64,000 nt of DNA, from contig NC_045432.1 in assembly GCF_902635505.1 (NCBI RefSeq), forward strand, positions 76,497,051 through 76,561,050. Direction: 5' to 3'. The position numbers and the translations under genes are program-made. Source of the DNA: Sarcophilus harrisii (lineage: Eukaryota > Chordata > Mammalia > Dasyuromorphia > Dasyuridae). The notes under the pieces were generated by a model. That model was not told where the DNA came from. It was given only the letters and a program-made list of their open reading frames with translations, and did not search any database. Of this stretch, positions 11,986 through 23,107 are shown piece by piece. Positions within the stretch are counted from its first letter, which is position 1; every line of letters starts with the position of its first letter.

Positions 11986-12311
11986 CTGCTTGTCCTCGGC
12001 CGGGAGCGTTCGAGCGCGCCACGAGAACCCAAACTCTCTGGGTTTGGGCAGTCACTCCATGGGGTGCCCCCTCCCCCGGTGCTGATCGAAGGAGGGAGGG
12101 CGGGGAGGGAGTTGCCGCCTTGGCCAGGCCTTAAGGGAACAGCGGCCATGCCAGTGTCACACCTCGGCCGCCAGCCCCGGGAGCCCGGGCCAGGCTTCCC
12201 TCCTCGGGCGCCGAGCTCCGGGAGAAAGACAATAGCCTCTTGTTTGCCTTTATTAATTTGGAGGTAGGTCGGGGCGGAGGGGGGGAGGGGGATGACGGAC
12301 GGCCCCGCGGG

Positions 12312-12348
12312 CCAATGGGCCGCGGCGCCCGGGCCGAGCCTCACCAAT
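12312..12348 (+). promoter_or_regulatory. Two CCAAT boxes, 32 bp apart
   Basis: CCAAT occurs at 12,312-12,316 and 12,344-12,348, both followed by GGGC, near the left edge of the island. Paired CCAAT boxes spaced by about three helical turns are typical NF-Y sites (known for the factor). Function here is inferred. Confidence 0.5.
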
Positions 12349-12812
12349 GGGCAGCGGCATCGGGCGGGTAGGCGCGGTTTCCTCCCGCCCGCCCGCCCCC
12401 ATCCCCCCCGTCCCCGGTCCCCCGTCCCCGGTCCCCTGTCCCCCGCGGCCCCCTCCCCCTCCCCGTCCCCTGCGATCGTCCGCTGCCATCCCGCCGCGCC
12501 GCGAACCGGCCGGGCCGGGCCGGGCCGAGATCCGGCCCGCCTGGGAGGTGGGCACTGGGCGGCGCTCCGCCTCCACTCCCCTGCGGGGACTGCCCGAGGA
12601 GGAGCGCGGCGGGGCCGGGGCCGCGGGCCGGAGCCCAGCGCCGCGGCGGCGGCAGCGACAGCACAGCGAGCGGCCCGGGAGCACGCCGGAGGGGGCCGGC
12701 GCCGAGGAGCGGCGCGGCGCGGCGCGGCTTCCCCGCTTTTCGGCTCCACTCCTTTCTTCCTCTCCTCCTCCTCCTCTTCCTTCTCTTCCTCTCCTCCCAG
12801 CCCTCCTCCTCC

Positions 12813-12840
12813 TCCTCCTCCTCCTCCTCCTCCTCCTCCT
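12813..12840. repeat. (TCC)n microsatellite in the CpG island
   Basis: About nine TCC units inside a longer pyrimidine-rich stretch (12,755-12,845). Translations of it give Pro, Ser, Arg or Gly runs that should not be read as protein. Confidence 0.9.
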
Positions 12841-13299
12841 TCCCCCGGCCCCGCCGCCCTTCCTCGGCCCACAGGGCTGCTGCCGGCCTCCGGCCCGGGT
12901 GCCCACCCCGTGGATGGCACGGGGGCTCGCGGCCCCTCTAGCTGCCACGTTTCTGGGTGCGCCGGGAGGCCCCCCCCTCGGGAGGCCTGCCGGCCCCCGC
13001 CCTCCTCCCTCCGCCCTCTCCCGGTCCCCGGGACCCCGCCGCTCAATTGTTTGAAACTTCCCCGCCCCTCGGCCCCTCCTCCTTCCCTCCTCTCCGCCTC
13101 CTGTCCCCCCTCCCCTCTGTCCCCTCCCTCTCCGTCCCCACCCCGGCGGCCGATCGGGCCGGACTGGGTCCCTTCTCTCCCCTCCCCCCTCCCTCCTCTC
13201 CTCCTCCTGCCCCCTGCCGCCCCCTGCCCCACCCCCCTGCCCGGGGGCGGGCCGAGCTGTTCCCCACTAGAAGAATAATAGCCAGACACCCAGTGGTCC

Positions 13300-13611
13300 G
13301 CAGTCGCTCCCTACCTTCGGTGTGTCGGGGTGTCTGTCTCTCGCTCCGGCCGTCCGGGGTTCGGTGCGCTCCGTCCGAGTCCTCGCCTGGCTCCAGCCGC
13401 CTTCGAAGCAGGCACGCCCCTTCCCTCCGCGAAGGGCCGGGGTAGTCCCTGCCTCCGCGGCGCTGCAGCCTGCCCCAGGCTCCCCTCCGCGGCCGCCCGC
13501 CCGCATCCTCCTCCAGCAGCTGTCCGCGACCCGAGCCCCGGCTGCAGGGCGGCAGAGGCGGCGGCGGCCCAGGCGGCGCCCAGCCCGCGGCTCCGGCCAC
13601 CTGAGCCCGAG
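13300..13611 (+). ncRNA. AMOT: AMOT exon 1 (5' untranslated), right edge defined
   Basis: The right edge is the donor 'cccgag|gtaagc' at 13,611/13,612, a near-consensus splice site at the 3' side of the CpG island. The left edge is nominal, because the transcription start cannot be placed. I assign it as non-coding because the long AMOT isoform starts within the large exon near 30.6-31.5 kb and nothing AMOT-like is encoded here. It pairs well with the second non-coding exon at 19,259. Confidence 0.55.
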
Positions 13612-13666
13612 GTAAGCAGCGAGCGAGGGAGCGAGCGGGGAAGGCGCAGCGTCACCGGCCCAGGGT

Positions 13667-13684
13667 GGGGGGGGGGGGGGGGGG
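13667..13684. repeat. G18 homopolymer beside the exon 1 donor
   Basis: Eighteen consecutive G about 55 bases inside intron 1. The length may be unreliable in any consensus sequence. Confidence 0.85.
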
Positions 13685-14314
13685 CCCCCGACTTGTGACG
13701 GCGCGAGCGGCCGGGCGTGGGCACCCGCGCGCCTCGTCTACGCTGCGGGCTCCGTGGGTACCGCGGGGCAGGTGGAGCTCCGCGCGAACGAGCCCCGGGA
13801 AGCCCGGCCCGGCCCGGCCCCACCTCCGTCGGGGGTCCAAGGTAGCCCCGGGGCAAGAGCGCTTCGGCCTCTCGCTGCTAAGTGTCTGGGCAGGAAGCCG
13901 CGGTGCATGTGGGCCAGGCGCGCCCGGTGCCTCCCTCTTCGACGACTGTACTTGTTGGGGGGGGGGCGGCGGCTGGGGTTTCGGTGACGCTCGGGATAGA
14001 CCCCAGTTAGTGTCACCAACAGATACCGAACTTAGAGCCCGGGGCATCCTGGGCCGGATGAGCCGGGAAGAGGGCCCCTGGCAGCATGGCACTTTCAACT
14101 CGGAGATTTCTCCAAGGCCGTTGGATTGGCGATGGAGAAGGGGGGGGAATAGAATGGTATAGTCGTTGCAGATAGTCACCGATTGAGTCCCCCCCCCCCC
14201 ACTTGTAGATCACAGCCATTCTTCAAGGCTGGGTCGAGGTACCCGGTGTGGAGGGAGTGGAGGGGGGGTGCGCCTCTGGGTGGGAGGGGAGCTGGGGATT
14301 GACGCTCCCACTCT

Positions 14315-14420
14315 AAAGGCAGGAGTTTGAACCCCACTTGAGATACTTCCGTGCTTCAGGACGTGGGATGGGTCATTTACCCACTCTGTGCCTCAGTTTC
14401 CTCCTCCAGTCCCCACAGAC
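14315..14420 (+). mobile_element. MIR-type SINE
   Basis: 'gcaggagtttgaaccccact' (B-box-like), 'gggatgggtcatttaccc' and 'ctctgtgcctcagtttcctc' follow tRNA-SINE order. The head is degraded. Confidence 0.75.
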
Positions 14421-16603
14421 GTTTTGTACTTGTGCCATTTGCTGTCCGGGAGTGTGCAGGGAAGGCTTCAGCTAGCTTGTGTCCAAGGCGTGAATGGCCC
14501 GGCTCACTAACCGGGCGGCCTCCCTCGCTCCCAGAGCCAGGGCCATGTCAGGCTAGGCTTGTGGCCCCCATTTAGGGGACACCCGTTTAGGGGACTACAG
14601 TCTGCTCGTGTCCAGAGTCCTGAGGCAGCGCCCGCAAGGGGGGCACCGCAGAGTGGTTTGGAATCCTATTTGGGGCAAAGGAGAGGTGGGGAGGGGCTCT
14701 TTACCTCTGTTATTTTTAGGACATCACTAAGACCGTGGCCGTGGTTGTGGTCCCAGCCCAACTGCCCCCCGAGCTGTGTTGGATTGCCTTTTAGAGTTTT
14801 CCTTTGCTTAACCCAGGGGAGGGCTCGCACACAGGCAGCAGGGGAAAGGGGAGGTTATTGGGTGCCAATTTTAAAGGGTATAGCATTTCAGATCAGCTGG
14901 GAGAGAAGACTTAGGCTGACCAAATTGTGCATTTTATAGGCAGCCTGGGGCTCATTAATGGCCAGGTGCTTCTATGGAGGGACTCCTCATTTCCAGCTGC
15001 TAACTCCAATTTCAGCCCAGATCCGGAGGCTTGGGTGCGACCTTAACTCTCGTTCTCCATGCCTCTACTTCCCCCAATTCCCTTTCTTCAGAAAAGCTGG
15101 CAGTTCTCAGATCTGGGGGGGGGGGGGGGAACGGAACCTTGGGAGGGCATTTAGTCTCATTTCCATTTTTCCAGGAAGAATACGAGGCCACCTAAGATCT
15201 GGCCAAGGTCACACTTCAGTGAATGGCTAAGTTCTTGGTTACATGATCCAAGTATGACTGATCTAAAGCCGCACTGGAGAAAGTAACTCTTTGCTTTGAA
15301 GTGGATCCCCAGCCTTGCTCTGACAACCGCGAGTGGACACGCACCCGCACACAGACGCCCCTTAAAAGACTTCTGCTTTAATCCAATAGAAGGCACTAAT
15401 GCCAGCCCTTTTTGCAGGTTTTTGTCTTTGTTTAAAAAAAACTGGTGGAGAGACTCAGGGCTGTTGTCTGAGGTTTAGGAAAAATAAAGTGACCCGAATA
15501 AGCCCATCTCAACTAGAACACAGGCCCGAGTGACCCCAAAGCAATCCCTCGGACCCTTAGGGAATCCCGTCTTTTTCCCACCTCTGTTGCTTTTGATCTT
15601 ATCGCAGACGTTCTACCTGATGGGGAAGGGCTTAAAAACTGCCCTTGCAATCCATGAGCGTTGGGAGTATTCCAAGTGTTGGGCTCGGGGCTCGGGGACT
15701 AGACAGAACTCTCACAGCATCCGACCTCTCAGTTCTCCGGTCTGCAAAGTTAAGCTTTGGGAAACCAAACCCAGTTCCGAGTTGGGGCGGGAGGGGATGT
15801 CGGCTAGAGCTGGAGGAGCTTTGGAAGGCTAAGGGCAATGATCTCTTTCTAGAAGGGGCCGAGCGCTTTGCCGGGCCCGAAGGTAGGGGCTTGGACTCCC
15901 TGACCTCTTGATCCCAGCCACTCCTTGAATTAGAGCAGCTCCGGCAGTCCCCGTGCTCCCGTGCGGGTCCAGCTCATCCTTTAAAAGGGTGGCTTTGTAA
16001 TTACTCGGCCCTTCTCCTGCCTGTCACTCTTCTTTTGATCCAGCTTTTTAAGGCATCCCCCTGCCCCATCCCAGTTTGGATTCAAAATGAGTTTCTCACA
16101 CTCTTCCCTCCTTCCCCCAGTGTCGTTGATTTCTTCCCCCCCCCAAGTTCTGCATTTCTATGGGTGGGGGGGAGAACTCAGGGTGAGGGGGGGCTGATCT
16201 GCAGGAAGCAGAGAAATGCTTGCAGCCAGGTACCCTCCTCCACGGTGACTGAGCTTTTGGAGCCGGGAGATCTGGCCTCCTCGGGGGCCGGCTGCCGGAG
16301 GAAGCAGCCTCTGCAGCCGCCCGGCCCGCTTGGAACCGCCGCAGTGATGGAGGGAGGTCTTTCAGGCCGGTGATGGGGCGAATACGCCCGTGCTCCCGGG
16401 CTGGGCGTCTTCTGTCTTCTGCCGCTCAGCCGTTTCCAAACAAGTGAGCTGCTAAGTTCCTGTGAGTTCCTGCCCATTGAAAGTGGCAGGTTCTCCCCCC
16501 TCTAACTCTCCCAAGGTCGTCACGGTGCCCAAGTAAGAGACGGAGTAAACGGCCAGTTCCCCTGCAGATGGAAGGGTCGGTTACCATTGCAGAAACTTTG
16601 TAT

Positions 16604-16715
16604 AGCTAGGGTGGCAGCAGGTTCAGTGGTTAGAGCTACTGGCTGCTGTGGGTTTAATCCCACTTCAAATGCTTAAGCCAGCCTCAGTTTCTCCATTTGT
16701 AAAACGAAGACCCAT
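16604..16715 (+). mobile_element. tRNA-derived SINE, internally deleted
   Basis: The head 'agctagggtggcagcaggtt' and 'cagtggttagagctactggc' match the A-box half of marsupial tRNA SINEs. 'gggtttaatccca' stands for the B box, and the sequence then jumps to 'gcctcagtttctccatttgt'. The usual middle is missing. Confidence 0.75.
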
Positions 16716-17639
16716 CTCCCAAGGGGTGACCCAGGGAGACGATATAAACTTTGCAGCGCTACCACTGAGGCCTTGAAGCCGTCCCCTCCCCCACCCCTTC
16801 CTCTTGATTCCGCTGGCCCAGGGAGAGGAGGGGAGCCTCCTCTCTCTTTGGGGCTCTAATGTTATCTGCTGCCCTCCCCCCTTATGTTTTGCCAAAGATG
16901 AATGCTGAAAACAGGCTAAAGCGAAGCCCATTAGCAACTAGTGGGAGCCGGCCTTTGTGCAGAGGGGCCCTTGAGATGCCCCAAATCAGCATTGAGGGGC
17001 CCCTGGCTTTGTGGAAGAATGTACGGAGGCTTTGTGTGCCGGAGCCAGCTCCCTTTGAAAGGCCTTTGCTTTCCACCAATTCAATTAAGCGGCAGCGGCA
17101 GCGGCAGCAATGCTGCCTTTTCAGGGCCACACCTATTGTGGGCCTGGGAGAGGCACCTGGGATTGGGGGCCCACTTGGCAAAGTGAGCGAGCTCTGGCTT
17201 AGCCGCCTTTTTGTGACACCTGGCCTAAGGGCTGCGGTCTGGACGACCCCGCGGGGTCTGGGGGGGGGGGGCGGCCCACCGTCCCAAGTCAAGGACAAAT
17301 GGCCTCGGCCCCAGGGGTCTCCCATCAGGGGAAGCGGGGGAGGCCCCCCTCCCCTTTTCTGGGAAGAAAAGAGACTCCACGAGTCTAGGGGGAAAGTGCA
17401 GGAAGCCGAGAGGATGGGGGCGCCTGCCACACTCGCTCCGTTCCTTCTTCACGGAGGCAGGGGCACCTGGGATGGCAACGAACGGGTCGCCGCCGCGTCT
17501 GAAGCGGTGGCGTTCTCCCCCAAGTTTTGGCAGGAGATGAGCCCAGGATGGGACAGTTTTCCCACCCACTGGGACAGAAACTGAGGCACAGAGGGGTAAC
17601 ATTAGGCCACGTGCACTGTACTGGGAAGGCCCGTTTCTG

Positions 17640-17745
17640 TCAGTGATTCCCTGGTGACCTTGGCAAAGCCCTTCCTTTCTCAGAGCCTCAGTTTCTTCTT
17701 CCCTGAAAAGGAGTCGGGCTAGGTGAGCTCCAAGGATGTCATCCC
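17640..17745 (+). mobile_element. MIR-type SINE fragment
   Basis: 'tggtgaccttggcaaagccc', 'agagcctcagtttcttcttc' and 'aaaaggagtcgggctaggtg' follow MIR order. A short minus-strand fragment ('gggacagaaactgaggcaca') lies just left at 17,568-17,600. Confidence 0.75.
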
Positions 17746-18119
17746 GAGCTTTGGGTGGTGCTCCCCTGTACCCTTCCCGGGTGGGCCAGAGCGTGAGGAT
17801 CTATGGGAGAAATGGGAGGGAAGGTGGGCTGCAGTGGGGGGGGGGGGAGCAAGAGCAAGTGCTCCACTACCTCCCAGAAGGGCTGGGCTGCTCCATTTGA
17901 CCCCTGAGGGAAGAACAAGGAGAGGAAGGGGAGGCGGCCACGAAGCAGCAGTTCCCCTGCGTGGTGCTAAATGCTGGAGGGAGCACGGGCCGGCCCCAGC
18001 CTCTGGGAGCTCACGCCAGAACAGAGTGGACGACGTGAACCTAGAGGGGTGGGTGTCAGGGAGAGCCGGAGCAGATGGATAGTGGGTAACCTTAGAGGGA
18101 ATGGCACTAGGAGCTGGAG

Positions 18120-18915
18120 TGGGGGCTAGCAGGGAGACAGGGAGGGAGGGAAAGAGGGACACCGGGTGGGGGGGGGACACAGGCAGAAAAGGAGAGACAG
18201 AGGGAGGAAGGGACACAGAGAGAGAAGGAAACAGAGACAAAAAGACAGATCTAAGACACAGAGACAGAAAAAGAGATAGGGAAAGAGAAGAGAAATCTAA
18301 GAGACAGAACAAGCTCTAAGAGACAGAACAAGCTCTAAGAGACAGAGACAGAAAAAGACAGGGAGGGAGGGACAGAGAGAAGGACAGAGAAAAAGAGAGA
18401 AGGAAACAAACAAAAAACAGAGATCTAAGAGACAGGTCTAGATAGAAAAAGACACGAGAGAGGGAGGGAGGGACAGACAGAAGAGACAGAAATCTAAGAG
18501 ACTGAGAGAAAAAAGATAGAGAGAGGTAGGAACAGAGGGAGACACACAGAGACAGAGAGAAACAGACTGAAAGAGATGTAAGAGACAGAGACAGAAACAA
18601 GATAGAGAGAGGGAGGGACAGAGGGAGACAGAGACAGACAGACAGAGAGATCTAAGAAACAGAAAGATTTCTAACAGAAGAGACAAACAGCTCTGAGACA
18701 GAAACAAGATAGAGGGAGGGACAGAGGGAGACAGACACAGAGAAACAGACTGAAAGAGATCTAAGAGACAGAGACAGAAAAAAGTTAGTGGGAGACAGAG
18801 AAACAGAAACAGAGATCTAAGAGACAGAGACAGAAAAAGACTGATAGAGAGAGGGAGGGACAGAGGTAAAGGAGACACACACTCAGAGACAGAGAGAAAT
18901 CTAGGAGAGACCGAG
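18120..18915. repeat. Purine-rich (GAGACA)n/(GGGA)n tract, about 800 bp
   Basis: Almost entirely A and G with C only in AGACA units, interrupted by recurring 'gatctaagagacagagacag' modules. The modules recur at intervals of roughly 60-120 bases, so this is a higher-order degenerate satellite-like tract and not a plain microsatellite. It lies in intron 1 with the purine strand on the sense side. Confidence 0.95.
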
Positions 18916-19258
18916 GCAGCCAGCCTGGTTGGGGCTAGATGTCACCTCCTTCATAACTAGAGCTAGCCCCGAGCGGACTTGGCTGCCTGGGGAGGTGGCC
19001 AAGTTTCTCCGTGCTGGAGAGGCCGCCGCCCGTTTGCCTGGGCTCTTGTGACCCGGGCCGGAGCGACTGACTCCCAAGGTCCCTTGGAGTCCGGGCTCTG
19101 CCTCCGTGAGGGGGAGTCGCTCATCCCTCTCGCCCGCTGGACTTCTGCCTGGACCTCAGCGCTTCCCTTGGGTGACCAGTCGGGGGGGAGGCAGAAAGCA
19201 CAAGGAGATGGCCGTGAGCTGCCTCGCCTTTAACTCCACTGTGCTCGTTGCCTTTCAG

Positions 19259-19382
19259 TCTCGGGTCCCAGAGGCCTGCGCGTGAGTGTGCGCCGGGGAA
19301 GCCGCTTCCGTGCGTCCCGAGGAGATTCGTCCAAGGCTCCGTTCCTGGAGTTCCGAGAGAACCTCAAGGCCTCAGAGCTTTG
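19259..19382 (+). ncRNA. AMOT: AMOT exon 2 (5' untranslated), candidate
   Basis: A 124-base segment between a strong acceptor ('tgcctttcag') and a consensus donor ('gctttg|gtgagt'). It has no ATG on the plus strand, as suits a leader exon, and it is CpG-rich compared with its flanks. No long frame of AMOT type runs through it. The splice-site pair is the only evidence, and transcript data would settle it. Confidence 0.5.
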
Positions 19383-20699
19383 GTGAGTCCCCCCCCCCCC
19401 CGCCGTATCTTCTGGCCCATCGTTTGTGGTCGCCCCCCAGGAAAAGGCGAGGGCTGTGGTTTGTTCCTAAATCATTTGGCAGGGCTGCCTGGGGCAGGGT
19501 GTCACGACACCCCTGTAAAGACGGCCTCGGCCTGGGTGTGCCAGGAATGCTTCGGAACGAGGGAGGCCCGGGAGGAGGAGAAGGGGAAACACAAATCATT
19601 TGCTTTAACGACCTTGCGGATAATGGGACCTGTCTAAGTGAGATTGAGCTATGGGAAGGAGACAAAGGAGGGAAAAGCACCGGGGAAGGCTCCGCAGGTG
19701 CCGTGCGGAGGGCCTTCGCTCAGGGGACATCTCCGAGGAGGGAGGCTCGGGACCAGCCTGCCGGCGTCCTTTGCCGCTTGTTGCTGCTTTTCAGGAATGA
19801 GCTTTTTTTCTGGGATTCTGGCCGAGAGCCTGGGCTTGGGGTTGTCCGCTCGGGAGGTCGGGGCGGAGGGCAGCTGCCCAGGAGGCCCGCCTCCATGGAT
19901 GGGAACATACCCGAGCCGGGACAGGGAAAGTCGTTGTGACTGGGGTCCCCGGGATTGGCCGAAGGGAGGAAGAATGGGAGGGGCTTCAGATGAGCCATAG
20001 AGCTTGCCATCTTGGGCAGGTGAGTGAGGGACCTGTCCCATCCGGGACACAGCTCTCGGCTTCGGAGGCTGTGTGGCCGAGCCCTCTGGGGGTCCCTGTC
20101 GAACCGGCACCTGCTTCTTCTAGCTTTGGCTGCGTAAAACCTGGATAGTGATGAATTCTGGGATTGCCTCTGCTGGAATGGAAAGGCTGGGGCTCTGAGG
20201 GTTAGGGAGAATCTCAGGCTCTGAAATTTGAGACCCTCGCTCCTAATGCCCACCCTGTCCGTTGCCACCTCGGCGATCCAAGTTGGCGAGGTACTTCGTG
20301 ACCCTGGACCTCGGTTCCCACCTCTGAAAATGATCCCACTCTCTAAGGTCCTTTATGTCTCTAACTCCAGGATCTTGTGATCATTAAATGGGTAGAAGAG
20401 CTCCCAGAGGGCAAACCTAGAGACAGCCAATAACCCCGTGGGGATTGGACCCCGGATACTCATCATAGCTGTGTGACCCTGAGCAATTCACTCGAGTCTT
20501 CTCAGTTGAAGCCCAGTAGAAAAGGATGGTGGGAGTTCAGGGGAGCTCTTTGGGTTTGGGGGGAGGTTGAAGAAAGATAATAGTGTGTATACATGGCGGC
20601 TACTCCTAACAAAAGCCCTGGAAATCTGTTACTCGGACCCTGCTGGCTTGGACGTGGCGGCTTGTATAGTGCCAGCAACTCATGAATTCATAGAGATTC

Positions 20700-20790
20700 T
20701 GAGGCTTTTCAATCTCTGCGCCTCGGTTTCCTTTTCTGGAAGAAGGAGTGGATGATGACTTCTGAAGACCCAGCTGTCTCCGAATCTGTG
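20700..20790 (+). mobile_element. MIR-type SINE fragment
   Basis: 'tctctgcgcctcggtttcct', 'tttctggaagaaggag' and 'ctccgaatctgtgat' are the 3' half of a MIR-like SINE. A related fragment precedes it at about 20,270-20,390 ('gaccctggacctcggttccc'). Confidence 0.6.
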
Positions 20791-20859
20791 ATGATTGCCA
20801 CATGACAGATTTAGGGATCATTGGGTAGATTTTTTTTTTTAATAGAACTATCAATTTAG

Positions 20860-20945
20860 AGCCATTTCTCAGAGGATAAAACTGAGGCTGCCAGAAAAAA
20901 AGGATTTACACAGGTAGCTGGGATTCTAACCCAGGGCTCCTGAAC
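20860..20945 (-). mobile_element. MIR-type SINE fragment
   Basis: Complement order: 'ggataaaactgaggctgcc', 'aggatttacacaggtagctg', 'gggattctaacccagggctc'. Confidence 0.6.
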
Positions 20946-21319
20946 AAAGAGAGTCCTAGGTCCCGCAATGAGTCTCACCCCCTCCTTGTAGCAGGGTCTT
21001 GGACCTTTGCTCTTTTTAATGAGCTTGCCTTTTTTTCCTGCTCCTCCACCCCCTTCTCCCCCACCCCCTTCTCTTCCCTGATGCGTGGTGCCCATGGGGG
21101 CTCACAGCCAGAACTGATTGGAGATAGGATTGTCCAGCCATCCTCTCTCGCCTAGACCCCTGCTTCCTCCCCCTCCCCCAAGCTGAGGCTCTGAGACCTC
21201 GTCCCGTAGATCAACATCTCCTTATGACACATATACCGGGACAGTGAGGAATAGAATGTGTCCAGTGGAGGTTCCAAAGCTTTTCAAGCTTGCCCAAAAA
21301 ATTAAAGAAATGGGGTGGC

Positions 21320-21407
21320 GAACACTTCCTGGCTGGGTGACCCTGAGCAAATCACTTCACCCCGATTGCCTCAGCAATAAATAACAAAAAACAAACAACA
21401 AAAAGAA
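21320..21407 (+). mobile_element. Marsupial WSINE1/MAR1-type SINE, 5' truncated
   Basis: 'cacttcctggctgggtgacc', 'ctgagcaaatcacttcaccc' and 'cgattgcctcagcaataaat' followed by an A-rich, C-dotted tail. The tRNA head is missing, as is common for truncated copies. Confidence 0.85.
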
Positions 21408-23076
21408 CCAGGGTAGCAGGGAGGCACCCGAGCCACGCTTCGGGAGGCCGATTTGTCTCGTACCGCCTCTTGACGGTAGCCAGGAATGGAGGCCGGCTTA
21501 GCCACGACAGGACTGGAACGTGCGTCCGCCGGCCTCTCTGGGGCACGCGCGTTTGCCGCGCACGCGGGCCTGGAATCCCCTCAAAGGGATGTCAGGAATA
21601 ACACACGACGTCAAGGTGGATAATCGGGGAAGGGGGGCCGGCGACTCTGTGCCCGCCGCCCCCCGAGCCTCCGGTCTGACTCCTCGGCCGTCGTTCTTAC
21701 ACAGCCTCCTGCCCCGGGGGGCTTGGGGTTTGATCCCCCCAATAAGGACAAATGATCTGCCAGAAGCAGTTTGCTCATTCTTCCTAAGGCAGTCGAGGCT
21801 GCAGCATGGGGGGGTGTCCCCCCAAAGCCCATTTTCCTGCACATGGTCCTCATTATCCCGGAGGCCTGGACTCCATCAGAGAAGGAGCCAAGAAACCCCA
21901 GGCCTTGGGGTGAGGGGGGGGGAGCATGCTTGACATATTTGTGGGGAGGGGGTTGCTGACATCACAGAACGGATTGGGCTGAGCGTTAACAGGGGCAGTG
22001 GTGAAAAATCCCGTGTCCCGGCTACGCTTCTTCCATTTTATTATTTGATTTGATTTATTTTCTATTACAAAACGAGGAGCTAGGCCATGGAGATGGGGGC
22101 CCTCAGATGGCCTTTTATGAAGTCCTTTGGGGAGGGGGGCAGACTGGCCCTTAGAAAGTCCCCACGGGCCCTGCGGCCCCTCCCCCAGCCCATTCCACTC
22201 CACCGCACTCATTTGGGTTTTTTCAAAGAGTTGAAATTTGTCCCAAATTAGTGAGACTGGCTCTCCCCAGTGCCCACTCGAGGCCGTGAGCCATTGAGCA
22301 TTGATTCCTCTAAGAGAAATCTGATTTCCCTGTCGTCCATTTGGCCTCTCTCTGCTGGCCTCCTCGCCCTCTTCTCCCTGAGGTTTCCTGGGGGCCCGGG
22401 CTGGCGTCCGGTCGGCCACGTGGCATTGGATTGACTTGATGAAAGACACACCAAAGGCCTTTGGTGTCTACTCCCAAACCTGTGTTTGAAGGCGGCTGGG
22501 TGGGTGCTCGAGGGCCTCTGGACGCTTTGGGGACCGTTGGCGTAGAGGAGGCCTCGCTCCCGTGAGGCGTCCTCCTTCTTTGGTGGGGTTGGGGCGAGGG
22601 AGGGACGGGAGCCCACTGAAGGAAAGAGAGGCCGGGGGCCCCTGGTTCTCCGGGCCAGTGTGGAAGAAGCCGGGCCGGCTTCCAGCCACACCTTTGTCAT
22701 TGTCTTGGGGGTTGCCTCGGAGGCCCCTCCTCTGCACTCTGGGTGTGAGGAGTTCAAAGAGTCTCTTCCGTCTGTGCCGAACCCAGGCTCCTTTTAGGGA
22801 AGGGCGGCTGATGGCCTGCGATTTGTGGCCAAGTGCCCAAGATGGCAACTCTGGTCGTCTGAGTTCTTCTGGGGCTTCCTGAGGTCAGGTGGGTGTTGGG
22901 GATCTGTGAGGGGAGAAAGTTGGCCGGAGGATTTCATTGTGCTGAGCTGATTTCCGCCCAAGCCTTCCCCGGGCGGGCCAGAGAGGACAGGTAGCAGCGG
23001 GAGGCGAGGGAAGGGGTGGGAGGAGCCAAACTTCCTCTCCCCGGCTCCCGCGCCTCTCTCCCCTTCTGCTCTGCAG

Positions 23077-23107
23077 TCGTCTCCTATGGAGTGACTCAGG
23101 CCCTCAG
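23077..23107 (+). ncRNA. Possible alternative 31-base AMOT leader microexon
   Basis: A strong polypyrimidine tract ending 'ttctgctctgcag' is followed after 31 bases by 'cctcag|gtatga'. It contains ATG-GAG-TGA, a two-codon upstream frame. No other evidence; such pairs arise by chance. Confidence 0.2.

Larger units (their letters stand above)
389..12249. other. Upstream intergenic region, no gene seen
   Basis: No open frame here shows a recognisable domain, codon conservation or splice architecture. The stretch holds old SINE relics, a possible LTR (about 3.5-4.0 kb), a LINE-like 3' tail (4.25-4.46 kb), a diverged LINE-like block (4.5-5.7 kb), a 10-bp tandem repeat, a CA microsatellite and a CA-rich minisatellite, all listed separately. 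The remaining unique GC-rich stretches (about 700-2,850, 6,600-8,030, 8,450-11,050 and 11,990-12,250) contain C/G homopolymers but nothing I can assign. They could hold AMOT distal regulatory sequence. Confidence 0.7.
12250..13900 (+). promoter_or_regulatory. AMOT: AMOT CpG-island promoter
   Basis: About 1.6 kb of very GC- and CpG-rich sequence in which open frames run long on both strands simply for lack of AT-rich stops. GC boxes of the GGGCGG type recur. There is no TATA box at a fixed place, as is usual for broadly used mammalian promoters. It ends at a good splice donor (13,611/13,612) on the plus strand, which ties it to AMOT 50 kb of gene downstream. An AT-richer lip at 12,229-12,262 ('gcctttattaatttggagg') marks the left edge. 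The exact start sites cannot be read from sequence. Confidence 0.8.
13612..19258 (+). other. AMOT: AMOT intron 1
   Basis: No coding exon seen. It holds SINE relics (14.3, 16.6 and 17.6 kb), a large purine tract (18.1-18.9 kb) and a stretch at about 16,880-17,220 with little repeat character ('ccctttgaaaggcctttgct', 'ttcaattaagcggcagcgg') that could be a conserved regulatory element. Bounded by a consensus donor and the acceptor 'gcctttcag'. Confidence 0.55.

Noticed and set aside
11850-13289. A 479-codon minus-strand and a 328-codon plus-strand open frame over the CpG island
   Set aside because: GC-rich DNA lacks stops. The translations are Gly/Arg/Pro runs with no domain, and the region is better explained as promoter and leader exon.
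16859-17584. A 241-codon plus-strand open frame in intron 1
   Set aside because: No domain or splice support; the GC content explains the open length. It may overlap a conserved non-coding element instead.
18120-18915. CRISPR array, because short modules recur in the purine tract
   Set aside because: The modules are low-complexity, have no unique spacers of fixed length, and the genome is mammalian.
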